From the NCBI GenBank assembly GCA_963766935.1, contig CAVYBY010000008.1, forward strand, positions 1 through 64,000: DNA of 64,000 nucleotides, in the 5' to 3' direction. The notes under the pieces were generated by a model. The model was not told the origin of the DNA and ran no database searches. It saw only the letters and a program-made list of their open reading frames with translations. This stretch comes from CAVYBY01 sp963766935 (GTDB lineage Bacteria; Actinomycetota; UBA4738; HRBIN12). A program made the position numbers and the translations under genes. Below, piece by piece: positions 52,275-61,473 of the stretch; positions within the stretch are counted from its first letter, which is position 1; every line of letters starts with the position of its first letter.

Positions 52275-54119
52275 ATGAGGCCAGGCTCGACCAGAACCTT
52301 GTGGAGAGCCGGCGGGGCGGCGCTCGTCGCGCTGGCCGTCGGCATGATCGGACCGCTGTCGATCGCGTCGGCCCAAGATGCCGGCTCGAGCCCGGCCGCC
52401 CCCGTCACCCTCACGCTGGGTCTTCACTCGGACATCACGAGCCTCAACCCGTTCAAGCTCTGCTGCGGCGCCGACTACGAGTACTTGACGCTCGTCTACG
52501 ACCTCGGCATCGGGTTCAACAACGACGACTTGACCCCGGCGCCGATGATCGTCACCAGCTGGACACCCGACGCGACCTCGATGAACTGGACACTCAAGGT
52601 CCGCGACGATGCCACCTGGAACGACGGTCAGCCCGTAACGGCCGACGACGTGGCGTTCACGTATTCGTTCATCGCGGACAACGCGATGCCGTACTACAAG
52701 GACTACCTGCCCTTCAGCCCGACCTTCGAGGCCACCGACGCCACAACCGTCATCTGGCACAGCACCGAGCCGACGTTCGCGCCCACCGTTCCCCCGTACA
52801 TCCCGATCCTTCCCGAGCACATCTGGAAGCAGTTCAACACGGGAGACCCGAGGAACAACCCCGCCGACGCGAAGGCGAACCGCAAGGCAGCGAAGGAGTT
52901 CGCCAACGACAACCCCGTCGGCTCCGGACCGTTCACCGTCACGGATCGGTCCGAAGGGCAGTTCACCCACTTCCACGTCAGGCCGGACTACTGGATGGGC
53001 CAGCCGAAGTCGCTCACGGACGTGGTGTTCAAGATCTACGACAGCCAGGAGGCGCTGGCGCAGGCCCTGAGGACCGGCGAGGTCGACATCGTCGACGACC
53101 TGAGCCCGACCCTCTACAACTCGTTGGAGGGAAAGCCCAACATCGGGCTTCAGCCCGCGGACGCCGGATGCTGGGGGAACCTCGCGTTCAACTTCGGCGG
53201 CCAGGGACCCGACGACACTCACAGTCCGGCGGTCGAGGATGTGCGGGTGCGGCAGGCGGTGAGCTACGCGATCAACCGCGAGGCCATCGTCGACAAGGTC
53301 TACCAAGGGACGGCCGACGTCGGGTACAGCGTGCTCGTGCCCGGCAAGGATGCGGCCTGGTACACGGACATCCCTCCCGACCTCCAGTTCAACTACGACC
53401 CCGACAAGGCCAACCAGATGCTCGACGACGCCGGCTATCTCGATACCAACGGAGACGGCATCCGCGAGATGCCGAACGGCGGCGAAGCCCTCAAGTGGGA
53501 CATCCTCACGATCTCGGACGTGAACGGTTCGGTCGAGACCGGTCAGCTGCTCAAGGGCTACCTCGCCGACATCGGGATCGGCGTGAAGCTCGTGACCGTC
53601 GACGAGAAGAAGGCCGGTGACCTCTGGTACTCCGGCGACTGGGACGCGTACGTCTGGGACTGGTGCCCCGACCCCGATCCCGACTTCATGATGTCGGTGT
53701 TCACGACCGATCAGTGCCTCGGATGGAGCGACGGCTGCTACTCGAACCCGGCCTTCGACAAGATGTACACCGAGCAGCGGTCCGAGCTCGACCGGGCCAA
53801 GCGCAAGCAGATCATCGACAAGATGCAGCTGTTCCTGGCCAAGAACGTCCCGACGCTCGTGCTGAACTACTGGAGCGATCTCCAGGCATACCGGACCGAT
53901 CGGTTCACGGGGTACGTGAAGTCGCCCAACATCGATCGAGGCGTGCTGATCATCGGATGGACCCTGGCCACCTACTTCGAAGTCACGCCGGTTGCCGGCG
54001 CGAAGCTGTCCCAACCGGGGTTGTCGGCCTGGGTCTGGATTGCCGGGCTTGCCGGGTTGCTGGTGATCGCGGCACTCTTCATCCTCATGCGGCGGCGACG
54101 CGCGGAGGACGAAGCCTAG
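52275..54119 (+). CDS. peptide ABC transporter substrate-binding protein (SBP_bac_5)
   Basis: 614 residues. Signal peptide (WRAGGAALVALAVGMIGPL, cleavage after SIASA), then a family 5 binding protein: LGLHSDITSLNPFKLCCGAD, WTLKVRDDATWNDGQPVTAD, VGSGPFTVTDRSEGQFT, VRQAVSYAINREAIVDKVYQ, DYDPDKA-like YDPDKANQMLDDAG. The C-terminus carries a TM helix (AWVWIAGLAGLLVIAALFIL) and an RRRR stop-transfer, so the protein is anchored at its C-terminus, an unusual arrangement for this class. In the 140-base leader TATACA at 52190 could be a -10. Confidence 0.9.
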   Translation: MRPGSTRTLWRAGGAALVALAVGMIGPLSIASAQDAGSSPAAPVTLTLGLHSDITSLNPFKLCCGADYEYLTLVYDLGIGFNNDDLTPAPMIVTSWTPDATSMNWTLKVRDDATWNDGQPVTADDVAFTYSFIADNAMPYYKDYLPFSPTFEATDATTVIWHSTEPTFAPTVPPYIPILPEHIWKQFNTGDPRNNPADAKANRKAAKEFANDNPVGSGPFTVTDRSEGQFTHFHVRPDYWMGQPKSLTDVVFKIYDSQEALAQALRTGEVDIVDDLSPTLYNSLEGKPNIGLQPADAGCWGNLAFNFGGQGPDDTHSPAVEDVRVRQAVSYAINREAIVDKVYQGTADVGYSVLVPGKDAAWYTDIPPDLQFNYDPDKANQMLDDAGYLDTNGDGIREMPNGGEALKWDILTISDVNGSVETGQLLKGYLADIGIGVKLVTVDEKKAGDLWYSGDWDAYVWDWCPDPDPDFMMSVFTTDQCLGWSDGCYSNPAFDKMYTEQRSELDRAKRKQIIDKMQLFLAKNVPTLVLNYWSDLQAYRTDRFTGYVKSPNIDRGVLIIGWTLATYFEVTPVAGAKLSQPGLSAWVWIAGLAGLLVIAALFILMRRRRAEDEA

Positions 54120-54155
54120 CGAGCGTCCGCCGGCGACGGCTGAGGGGGAGGGTTC

Positions 54156-55121
54156 GTGGGCACGCAGCGATACGTCCTGCGAAAGGTTCTGCAGGCGATC
54201 GTCACGCTGCTGTTCATCCTGGCCTTCAACTTCTACCTGTTCCGGATCATGCCGGGCGACCCGGTCCGCCTCCTGGCGAGGAGCCAGCACCTCACGCAGA
54301 AGGACATCGCGGACCAGATCTCCTCGCTCGGGCTCGACAAGCCACTGGTCCAGCAGCTGGGCATCTACCTGAAGGACACGCTCACGGGCAAGCTCGGCAT
54401 CTCGCTGCGTTCCGGCGAGCCCGTGTCGAAGCTGATCCTGCATCGCATCTGGCCCACCACGCTGCTCGTCGGGCTCGCCACCTTGTTATCGACCGTGATC
54501 GGGGTCCTCATCGGGATCAAGGGCGGGTGGAAACGCGGAAGCGCCTTCGACACGTCGACGCTGTTCGGCTCCCTGGTCTTGTACGCGATGCCCGAGGGCT
54601 GGCTGGGGATGATCCTGCTGATCACGTTTGGCGGGCTGCTCGGGTGGTTCCCGGCCGGGCAATACGCGCGTGAGGGCACCGTGGGGTTCTCGCACGTCAT
54701 CGATGTGGCGAACCATCTCTTCCTGCCGTGCTTGACGCTGACGCTCGGCTATGTCGGCGAGTACGCGATCATCATGCGGTCGTCGCTGCTCGAGGTGATG
54801 ACCGAGGACTTCGTGATGACGGCGCGGGCCAAGGGCGTCCCGGACCGCGTGGTACGGGGTCACCATGCCGTGCCGAACGCGTTCCTGCCGACGTTCACGC
54901 TGATCTTCTACAGCTTCGGCTTCGTGCTCGGCGGCTCGGTGATCATCGAGTGGGTCTACTCCTGGCCCGGGCTCGGGCTGCTCACGTACGACGCCATCGG
55001 CCAGGCCGACTATCCGATCATCCAGGGAACGTTCCTGCTCTTCAGCGGGGCCGTCATCTTCTTCAACCTGTTGGCGGACCTTCTGTACGGGTACCTGGAT
55101 CCGAGAGTGCGGGACGCCTGA
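54156..55121 (+). CDS. peptide ABC transporter permease, DppB/OppB type
   Basis: 321 residues, six membrane segments. LFRIMPGDPVRLLARS (family FxLxPGDP motif near the first helix) and the EAA loop MTEDFVMTARAKGVPDRVVR, SGFxLGGSVIIE-type FGFVLGGSVIIEWVYSWPGL, and DLLYGYLDPRVR at the end. GTG start behind GAGGGGGAGG. Two bases separate it from dppC. Confidence 0.92.
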   Translation: MGTQRYVLRKVLQAIVTLLFILAFNFYLFRIMPGDPVRLLARSQHLTQKDIADQISSLGLDKPLVQQLGIYLKDTLTGKLGISLRSGEPVSKLILHRIWPTTLLVGLATLLSTVIGVLIGIKGGWKRGSAFDTSTLFGSLVLYAMPEGWLGMILLITFGGLLGWFPAGQYAREGTVGFSHVIDVANHLFLPCLTLTLGYVGEYAIIMRSSLLEVMTEDFVMTARAKGVPDRVVRGHHAVPNAFLPTFTLIFYSFGFVLGGSVIIEWVYSWPGLGLLTYDAIGQADYPIIQGTFLLFSGAVIFFNLLADLLYGYLDPRVRDA

Positions 55122-55122
55122 C

Positions 55123-56076
55123 ATGTCGATCGTGAACCCGCTGCCGGACGCCGGTACCGAGGTCCCCGTCGGGCCGCCGCCCACGCCGAAGGGACCTCGC
55201 GCGATCGCCTGGCAGCGACGCCGGCGCACGCTGGCGGGCTACTGGCGAACCTACCGGCGGAACCGTCAGGGCATGGTGGGGATCGCCGTCCTGATCATCT
55301 TCGTGCTGCTGGCGTTTCTCGCTCCGTTGCTCGTCGACCGGACCCAGCTGGACCCCGCCCGCGCCACGGCCCAGTCGTTCCTCGAACCCAGCTGGAAGTT
55401 CTGGCTCGGCACCGACAACTTCGGCCGTCCCGTGCTGTCGCTGATCATCTTCGGCGCCCGCATCTCGCTCCTCGTCGGCGTCACCGCGACGATCGGAACC
55501 ATGGTGATCGGCGCCCTGGTCGGGATCGCCGCCGGTTTCTACGGCGGGCGGATCGACACGGTGTTGAACGCGTTCACCAACTGGTTCCTGGTCATCCCGT
55601 GGATCGCCCTGGCCATCGTGCTGGCCTCGATCCTCGGCCCGACGGTCTTCAACGTGATCCTGGTCATCGCGATCACCTCCTGGGCGGGGACGGCGAGGCT
55701 GGTCCGCGCCCAGGCGCTGACGGTCAAGGAGCGGCCGTACGTGGAACGCGCTCGGGTGCTCGGCGCGGGCGACTGGCATCTCGTGACGCGGCACGTCCTG
55801 CCGAACGTCTTCCCCGTGCTGTTCGCGAACACGATCCTTACCGTCGCGCTCTCGATCTTGTCCGAAACGACGATCGCGCTCCTGGGTCTGGAGGACCCGA
55901 ACACGGTGTCGTGGGGAACGATCATCCACGACGCGTTCACGAAGGGTGCCCTGAGCGCCGGCTACTGGTGGTGGCTGATCCCGCCCGGAATCGCCATCGT
56001 CCTGGTTACCCTCTCGTTCACGATGTGCGGGTACGCGCTGGACGAGATCATCAACCCGAAGCTCAGAGGCCGATGA
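55123..56076 (+). CDS. peptide ABC transporter permease, DppC/OppC type
   Basis: 317 residues. N-terminal cytosolic OppC_N segment (RTYRRNRQGMVGIAVLIIF), LGTDNFGRPVLSLIIFGARI, EAA loop KERPYVERARVLGAGDWHLV, late helix WWLIPPGIAIVLVTLSFTM, ending with YALDEIINPKLRGR. Full length and intact. ATG two bases after dppB; stop overlaps the dppD start (ATGA). Confidence 0.92.
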   Translation: MSIVNPLPDAGTEVPVGPPPTPKGPRAIAWQRRRRTLAGYWRTYRRNRQGMVGIAVLIIFVLLAFLAPLLVDRTQLDPARATAQSFLEPSWKFWLGTDNFGRPVLSLIIFGARISLLVGVTATIGTMVIGALVGIAAGFYGGRIDTVLNAFTNWFLVIPWIALAIVLASILGPTVFNVILVIAITSWAGTARLVRAQALTVKERPYVERARVLGAGDWHLVTRHVLPNVFPVLFANTILTVALSILSETTIALLGLEDPNTVSWGTIIHDAFTKGALSAGYWWWLIPPGIAIVLVTLSFTMCGYALDEIINPKLRGR

Positions 56077-57059
56077 GCGTCCTTTCCTGTCGCGACCTGC
56101 GCATCACCTACTCGACGCAGGGCGGCGGCGTGCCCGCCGTCCGCGGCGTCGACCTCCAGATCGACAAGGGGGAGGTCCTGGGCCTGGCCGGTGAGTCCGG
56201 CTGCGGCAAGTCCACGATCGCCGGTGCGATCCTGCGCCTGCTGCCCGAGAAGACCGCCATCGAGGGAGAGATCCTGCTCGAAGGCCAGGATGTGCTGGCG
56301 CTCTCCCCCGGAAAGCTCCGCGCGATGCGATGGACGGGCGCGTCGATCGTCTTTCAGGGCGCGCTGCACGCCCTGAACCCGGTCCAGCGCATCGGCGAGC
56401 AGATCGGCGAAGCGATGGCCGTGCACAACATGGGCACCGGCAAGGCCGCGCGCACCCGGACCGGCGGCCTGCTCGAGCAGGTCGGGTTGCCCGGACGCCG
56501 GATCGACGACTACCCGCACGAGCTGTCGGGAGGGCAGAAGCAGCGCGTGATGATCGCGATGGCCCTCGCCTGCAATCCGTCGATGATCATCGCCGACGAG
56601 CCCACGACCGCACTCGACGTGATGGTCCAGGCGCAGGTCCTTCGAGTGCTGAAGTCGCTCCAGCGGGACCTCGGCCTCGCGATGCTCTTCATCACGCACG
56701 ATCTCTCCGTCCTGGTCGAGGTCTCGGACCGGCTCGCGATCATGTACGCGGGCACCATCGTGGAGCAGGGAGCCGCGCAGGAGGTCTTCACCAGCCCCGT
56801 GCACCCCTACACGAAGGCGCTCGCGGCCGCATTCCCCCAGATCGGCGACGCGCGGTTCCGCGGCAAGCCCACCGGACTCGGCGGCGACCCGCCCGACCCG
56901 CAGCACATCCCGAGCGGCTGCCCGTTCCACCCGCGGTGTGCCGAGGCGATCGAGGTCTGCCCGACGCTCGTGCCCGAGATGTGGCCGGCCGGCGAAGGCC
57001 GCCGCGCCGCCTGCGTGCACGCATCGGGTGCGCCGGAGATCGCGACGGTGACGCCGTGA
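56073..57059 (+). CDS. peptide ABC transporter ATPase, DppD type
   Basis: 328 residues. Walker A GESGCGKSTIAGAI, Q-loop IVFQGALHALNPVQRI, signature LSGGQKQRVMIAMALA, Walker B MIIADEPTTALD, H-loop LFITHDLSV, and the C-terminal oligopeptide/dipeptide cysteine domain IPSGCPFHPRCAEAIEVCPT (a site where OppD/DppD members bind a 4Fe-4S cluster). Complete. ATGA with dppC and GTGA with dppF. Confidence 0.93.
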   Translation: MSVLSCRDLRITYSTQGGGVPAVRGVDLQIDKGEVLGLAGESGCGKSTIAGAILRLLPEKTAIEGEILLEGQDVLALSPGKLRAMRWTGASIVFQGALHALNPVQRIGEQIGEAMAVHNMGTGKAARTRTGGLLEQVGLPGRRIDDYPHELSGGQKQRVMIAMALACNPSMIIADEPTTALDVMVQAQVLRVLKSLQRDLGLAMLFITHDLSVLVEVSDRLAIMYAGTIVEQGAAQEVFTSPVHPYTKALAAAFPQIGDARFRGKPTGLGGDPPDPQHIPSGCPFHPRCAEAIEVCPTLVPEMWPAGEGRRAACVHASGAPEIATVTP

Positions 57060-58114
57060 GCGACCGCGCGACCGCCCCGACGACGCCGTTGAACCTCGGA
57101 CCGCCCGTGATCGAGGTCCGGGACCTCGAGGTCAACTTCGCGGGCCGGATCGGGCTCGTCGCCGGGCTCCTCGGTCAAAAGGCGCTCGAAGCCCGTGCGG
57201 TCGCGGGGGTGTACCTGACCCTGCACGAGGGCGAGGTGCTCGCACTTGCCGGCGAGTCGGGATGCGGCAAGACGACGACGGCGCGCGCGATCATGGGGCT
57301 GCTCAAACCGAACCGGGGTGAGATCGCGTACCGCGGCACGCCGCTCGGACGCAAGCTCAAGGCGTACCGCCGCGAGGTCCAGATGATCTTTCAGGACCCG
57401 ACGGCCTCGCTCAACCCGCGGCAGACGGTCTACGAGATCATCGCGGAGGGTCTGCGCATCCACGGGATCCATGCGGGACCGAACGGCGACACGGAGGAGC
57501 AGCTCGTCGCGCGCGCGCTCTCACACGCGGGGCTCCGGCCACCGGAGCGCTTCTACCTCCTGTATCCGCACGAGCTGTCCGGAGGACAGCGTCAGCGCGT
57601 CGTGATCGCGGGCGCGCTGGTGCTCGATCCAAAGGTGATCATCGCCGACGAGCCCGTCTCGAACCTCGACGCGTCGGTTCGCGGCGAGATCCTGCAGCTC
57701 CTCATGAAGCTTCGCGACGATCTGGGGCTCTCGATCCTGATCGTCACGCACGACCTCGGCCTGGCATGGACGGTCGCCGACCGAGTCGCCGTCATGTATC
57801 TGGGCAGGATCGTCGAGGTGGGGCCCGCCGAGGAAGTGCTTCAGCGCCCCCGGCACCCGTACACGAAAGCGCTTCTCGACGTCGTTCCCGAGGCCGGGGG
57901 GATGGACCGGCCGATCCTGACCGGGGAGGCGCCGGACCCGACGCGCGTCCCGCCGGGCTGCCGGTTCCATCCGAGATGCCCGGTGGTGGCCTCGGGCCGG
58001 GCGGCGTCGCTGGGAATCGAGGAACGCTGCACGGGCGAGGACCTGGCGCTCTCCGAACCCGCACCGGCGCACTTCGCCGCCTGCTACCTGGTGGAGCTGG
58101 ACCAGCGTCCCTAG
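57056..58114 (+). CDS. peptide ABC transporter ATPase, DppF type
   Basis: 352 residues. Walker A GESGCGKTTTARAIMG, Q-loop MIFQDPTASLNPRQTV, signature LSGGQRQRVVIAGALVLDP, Walker B VIIADEPVSNLD (the Asp-Glu pair kept), H-loop ILIVTHDLGLAW, and C-terminal VPPGCRFHPRCPVVASGR. A 14-residue insert before AVAGVYLTLHEGE (RIGLVAGLLGQKALEA) is longer than in E. coli DppF. Its TAG falls in the same CTAG as the stop of the convergent coiled-coil gene. Confidence 0.92.
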   Translation: MSDRATAPTTPLNLGPPVIEVRDLEVNFAGRIGLVAGLLGQKALEARAVAGVYLTLHEGEVLALAGESGCGKTTTARAIMGLLKPNRGEIAYRGTPLGRKLKAYRREVQMIFQDPTASLNPRQTVYEIIAEGLRIHGIHAGPNGDTEEQLVARALSHAGLRPPERFYLLYPHELSGGQRQRVVIAGALVLDPKVIIADEPVSNLDASVRGEILQLLMKLRDDLGLSILIVTHDLGLAWTVADRVAVMYLGRIVEVGPAEEVLQRPRHPYTKALLDVVPEAGGMDRPILTGEAPDPTRVPPGCRFHPRCPVVASGRAASLGIEERCTGEDLALSEPAPAHFAACYLVELDQRP

Positions 58115-58770
58115 GCGGGGGGCGCGCTCTCTTCCGCCGGCTCCTCTTCGGCTTCGTCGCCGCGAAGCACGCCGAGGATGGCGGCCATCTCCGAGTCCGA
58201 CACGTGGGCGTCGGCGCCGGGGCCCTGCTTCCCACGGGCGGACGCGAGCAGCGTGCGCAGGTTCGACTCCGCCATCTCCGCGCGGCCTTCCAGCTCATGG
58301 ACCCGGTCCGAGAGCCCGCGCGCCCGCCGCTCGGCTTCGTCGCGAGCCTCGCGCAGATCACGGTTCTCCTCACGCGTCGTGCGCAGGCTGGCGCGGAGCG
58401 TGGCGACCTCGCGTCCGAGATCCACGAGCCGGTCGACCGTGGCACGGCCGAAATCCGAGTAGGTCGAAGACCCGGACGGCGAACGGGCGGTGCCGCGCGC
58501 GGACCGGGACCGTCTGGTCCGGCGCCCCACGACCTCGCGTTCCCCGGCGGCGACCGGCGTGCCGTCGATGAGCCGGTAGGTTCCCTGCGCCGATTCGAGC
58601 CGCTTGCGGGCGATCAGCGCCCGGACCGCCCTGGCCGTCGAGAGCGCGTCGGGGAAGCCCAGGTCGCGCCCGAGCTCGGCGGGTGTCTCCGACAGCAACT
58701 CGCCCGGCTGGACCCGATCGGCCACGGCGGCAAGGAACGCGTTCACGCGCTCCAGGCTCTGGTCGTTCAT
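58111..58770 (-). CDS. winged-helix plus coiled-coil protein, uncharacterised
   Basis: 219 residues, no family recognised. Residues 1-70 look like a winged helix (PAELGRDLGFPDALSTARAV, LIARKRLESAQGTYRLIDG). A basic linker follows (RRTRRSRSARGTARSPSG), then a long heptad coiled coil at about 115-185 (VDRLVDLGREVATLRASLRT, RDEAERRARGLSDRVHELEG) and an acidic tail (EAEEEPAEESAPPA). Probably a DNA-binding dimeric protein; that is inference from shape. Divergent from the CoA transferase gene. Confidence 0.7.
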   Translation of the reverse strand: MNDQSLERVNAFLAAVADRVQPGELLSETPAELGRDLGFPDALSTARAVRALIARKRLESAQGTYRLIDGTPVAAGEREVVGRRTRRSRSARGTARSPSGSSTYSDFGRATVDRLVDLGREVATLRASLRTTREENRDLREARDEAERRARGLSDRVHELEGRAEMAESNLRTLLASARGKQGPGADAHVSDSEMAAILGVLRGDEAEEEPAEESAPPA

Positions 58771-58848
58771 GCAGCCATCATGCCCTGTCGGGAGGTACCC
58801 CGCCAAGCCCCCCGGGGCCGGCGAGACGCCCGAGGGTAGGCTCGGTCC

Positions 58849-59982
58849 ATGACGGAAGCGGGGCCGGCGCCGCTCGCCGGCGTGCGGGTCCTCGACCTCT
58901 CCCGTGTGCTCGCCGGACCTTTGTGCACGATGACCCTTGGCGACCTCGGCGCCGACGTGATCAAGATCGAGCGTCCGGGAGACGGCGACGACACCCGCCA
59001 TTGGGGGCCACCCTTCGCCGGCGAGGACGCCGCCTATTTCCTTGCGCTCAACCGCAACAAGCGCTCGGTGGAGCTCGACCTCAAGACCACGGATGGTGCG
59101 GCCGCGATCCGCCGGCTGGCCGCCGGCTCGGACGTCCTGGTCGAGAACTTCCGGCCCGGGCTGCTGACGGAGCTCGGGCTGGATCTCGCCGGGCTGCGGG
59201 CGGAGCATCCGTCGCTGATCACCTGTTCGCTGACGGCGTTCGGCGAGGAGGCGGGGGCGGCCCCGGGCTACGACATCATCGTGCAGGCTCTTTCGGGTCT
59301 GATGAGCGTGACCGGGGAGCCGGGCGGAGCCCCGACGAAAGCCGGCGTCGCGTTGCTCGACGTGATCGCCGGCACGTACGCGGCGATCGGCATCCTTGCG
59401 GCGCTGCACGAGCGCGAGCGAACGGGGCGCGGCAGCCACGTCGGGGTGTCGCTGTTCGACGCGAGCGTCGCCGCCATGGTGAACCAGGCCGCCAATTACC
59501 TCATCGGCGGTCTCGTCCCCGGCAGGATGGGGACGCAGCATCCGAACATCGTGCCGTACCAGGCGTTTGCTGCGGCCGACCGTCCGTTCATCCTGGCCGC
59601 GGGCAACGACCGGTTGTTCCGCCGGACATGTGAGGTGCTCGGGCACTCCGCGTGGGCGGACGACCCCCGCTTCGCGACGAACGATGTCCGCATCGAACAC
59701 CGCGACGAGCTCGTCGAGATGATCTCGGCCGTCGTCGCCACGCGGCCGGCAGCCGAGTGGCTCCGCGAGTTGGAACGCGCCGCCGTCCCCTGCGCGGCGA
59801 TCCGCGACATGGCCGAGGTGTTCGGCTCCACCGAGGGTCTCGCGTCGCTGCAGGACGTGAACGACCCCTCGCACGGACGGCTCCGGCTCGTCGGGAATCC
59901 GATCCGGATCGACGGGAAGCCGCTTCCGGTCAGGCTGCCGCCGCCGTCGCTCGGGGCGGACACGCAGGAGATCCTGGAATGA
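58849..59982 (+). CDS. CaiB/BaiF family III CoA transferase
   Basis: 377 residues. Moves CoA between carboxylic acids through an enzyme anhydride. DLSRVLAGPLCTMTLGDLGA, DVIKIERPGDGDDTR, LNRNKRSVELDLKT, catalytic Asp in GAAPGYDIIVQALSG (about 145), GEPGGAPTKAGVALLDVIAG and QHPNIVPYQAF. All family marks are kept. Couples by ATGA to the methyltransferase gene. Substrate open. Confidence 0.92.
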   Translation: MTEAGPAPLAGVRVLDLSRVLAGPLCTMTLGDLGADVIKIERPGDGDDTRHWGPPFAGEDAAYFLALNRNKRSVELDLKTTDGAAAIRRLAAGSDVLVENFRPGLLTELGLDLAGLRAEHPSLITCSLTAFGEEAGAAPGYDIIVQALSGLMSVTGEPGGAPTKAGVALLDVIAGTYAAIGILAALHERERTGRGSHVGVSLFDASVAAMVNQAANYLIGGLVPGRMGTQHPNIVPYQAFAAADRPFILAAGNDRLFRRTCEVLGHSAWADDPRFATNDVRIEHRDELVEMISAVVATRPAAEWLRELERAAVPCAAIRDMAEVFGSTEGLASLQDVNDPSHGRLRLVGNPIRIDGKPLPVRLPPPSLGADTQEILE

Positions 59983-60800
59983 CCGGCGTCGAGCGCTGGG
60001 GCGTTGCCCTCGAAGAGATGGCCATCCCCGAGGCGATCCTTCAGGCCGCGCCCGAGTCTCCGTATGCCTTCCCCACCGAGCTCTTCCGGCGCCGAGCCGA
60101 GCGATCGCTGGCGATCCCGGCGACGCCGAGCACATCGGCGGCGCTCGAGGTCCTGCCCGAAGGCGGAGAGGTGTTGGATGTCGGTTGTGCCGGCGGCGCC
60201 ACCTCGCTTCCGCTCGCCGCGCGGGCCGGATCGATCACCGGCGTCGACGGCTCCGCGTCGATGCTCGAGACGTTCGTCCGACAGATCCGCGCCGCGGGCG
60301 CCGAGGCGGCGGCGATCGAAGGCACATGGCCGGCCGTGGCGCCGTCGGTGCCTCCCGCCGACGTCGTCGTGTGCGGTCACGTCCTGTACAACGTCGCGGC
60401 GATCGAGCCGTTCGTCCGCGCGCTGACCAGGCACGCGCGGCGGCGCGTCGTGGTCGAGTTGACCGAACACCACCCGCTCGCCTGGATGAGCGACCTGTGG
60501 GAGACCTTCCACGGCTGGCGGCGGCCCGCCGGCCCGAGCGCCGACGACGCACGGGCGGCGCTCATCGAGCTCGGGTTGGATCCGGACCGCGCGGAGCGAC
60601 CCGGAAACGATCCGGGCGGCTTCGAGCGCCGGGCCGACGCCGTGGCGATGGTGCGGCGGCGGCTCTGTCTCGGCGCGGAGCGGGACGACGAGCTGGCCGG
60701 CATGCTCGAACCGTGGCTGCGGAAGGTCGACGGGCTCTGGGACGTGGGCCCGCCCGACCGGCGCGTGATCAGCTTCTGGTGGCAGGGCTCGCGAACGTGA
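59979..60800 (+). CDS. class I SAM-dependent methyltransferase
   Basis: 273 residues. SAM site VLDVGCAGGATSLPLAARAG, acidic end of strand 2 ITGVDGSASMLE, motif IV PPADVVVCGHVLYNVA. The C-terminal 130 residues (ELTEHHPLAWMSDLWETFHG, GFERRADAVAMVRRRLCLG) are family-like but point to no acceptor. Starts in the CoA transferase stop (ATGA); its 3' end overlaps the convergent membrane-protein gene by 32 bases. Confidence 0.88.
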   Translation: MTGVERWGVALEEMAIPEAILQAAPESPYAFPTELFRRRAERSLAIPATPSTSAALEVLPEGGEVLDVGCAGGATSLPLAARAGSITGVDGSASMLETFVRQIRAAGAEAAAIEGTWPAVAPSVPPADVVVCGHVLYNVAAIEPFVRALTRHARRRVVVELTEHHPLAWMSDLWETFHGWRRPAGPSADDARAALIELGLDPDRAERPGNDPGGFERRADAVAMVRRRLCLGAERDDELAGMLEPWLRKVDGLWDVGPPDRRVISFWWQGSRT

Positions 60801-61383
60801 ATCTCAGATGCGCGACGAACCGCCCGTCGCCTTCGGCGTCCGGGCCCTGGATCGTCGTGCGAAGCTCGGCATTGCCGGCCGAGACCGGGAGGTGGAAGGT
60901 CCGGCCTCCCAGGACGAGCGGCACGAAGCCGGCGAAGTCGGCCGCGCCGATCGGCGTCTCGATCGTCGCGTGGCCGAGGCGCAGCCGCATCTCGTCCTGA
61001 CCCACGTGGCCCTCGACCCGGAACGCGATGCGCCGTGCCTCCACCTGCGCCACGTCGAAGCTGCACCGCAGGCCGCCGTGGAGCTGCGCGCGGCCGGTTC
61101 CCGTGACGATGCCGTCCGCGGCGACGTCGAGCTCCATCGATGCCCGCCACGACGTCGAGCAGGTCCTGTTCGCGAGCAGCTCATGCGTGGTGTTCGCGGT
61201 GAACGTGCCGCTCCAGTGGACCGCGGTGACCGTGGGCGAGGGCGGCGGCGGCGGCGTCGAGCGCGCACCCGGGTCCTCGACGCCGGGCGGGAACGGATTC
61301 GTGTGGGCGGCGATGAAGGCGCCGATGCCCGCGCAGCCGAGCGCGACGACGGTCCACACGGCGATCTTCAGGATGCGGCGCAC
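60769..61383 (-). CDS. membrane-anchored exported protein, unknown
   Basis: 204 residues. One N-terminal TM helix (ILKIAVWTVVALGCAGIGAF), a Pro-rich linker (GARSTPPPPPSPTVTAV), and a beta-rich outer domain of about 140 residues with two Cys (NRTCSTSW and GLRCSFDV), probably disulphide-linked. I do not recognise a family. I start at the GTG at 61383 because the longer frame begins in the direct-repeat region. Overlaps the methyltransferase 3' end. Confidence 0.6.
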   Translation of the reverse strand: MRRILKIAVWTVVALGCAGIGAFIAAHTNPFPPGVEDPGARSTPPPPPSPTVTAVHWSGTFTANTTHELLANRTCSTSWRASMELDVAADGIVTGTGRAQLHGGLRCSFDVAQVEARRIAFRVEGHVGQDEMRLRLGHATIETPIGAADFAGFVPLVLGGRTFHLPVSAGNAELRTTIQGPDAEGDGRFVAHLRFTFASPATRS

Positions 61384-61404
61384 GGCTCCGAGCCTACCGG
61401 CCCC

Positions 61405-61473
61405 GGCTTCGCGGGCCGAGGCCGATAGGCTCGGCAACCGCGCCGGGGCCGATAGGCCGGGCTTCGCGGGCCG
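61405..61473. repeat. nested direct repeats, order R-S-S-R, between two leftward genes
   Basis: GGCTTCGCGGGCCG occurs at 61405-61418 and 61460-61473; GGCCGATAGGC occurs at 61420-61430 and 61447-61457. The four units lie in a 69-base non-coding stretch and the last ends exactly at the stop of the 129-residue gene. Could be a duplicated regulatory element or replication slippage. Confidence 0.65.

Noticed and set aside
51843..54443. 866-codon leftward open frame opposite the peptide-binding protein
   Set aside because: It is the antisense of a clear SBP_bac_5 gene, rich in Val/Asp/Arg/Gly as expected from a high-GC shadow frame, and has no recognisable domain or ribosome site.
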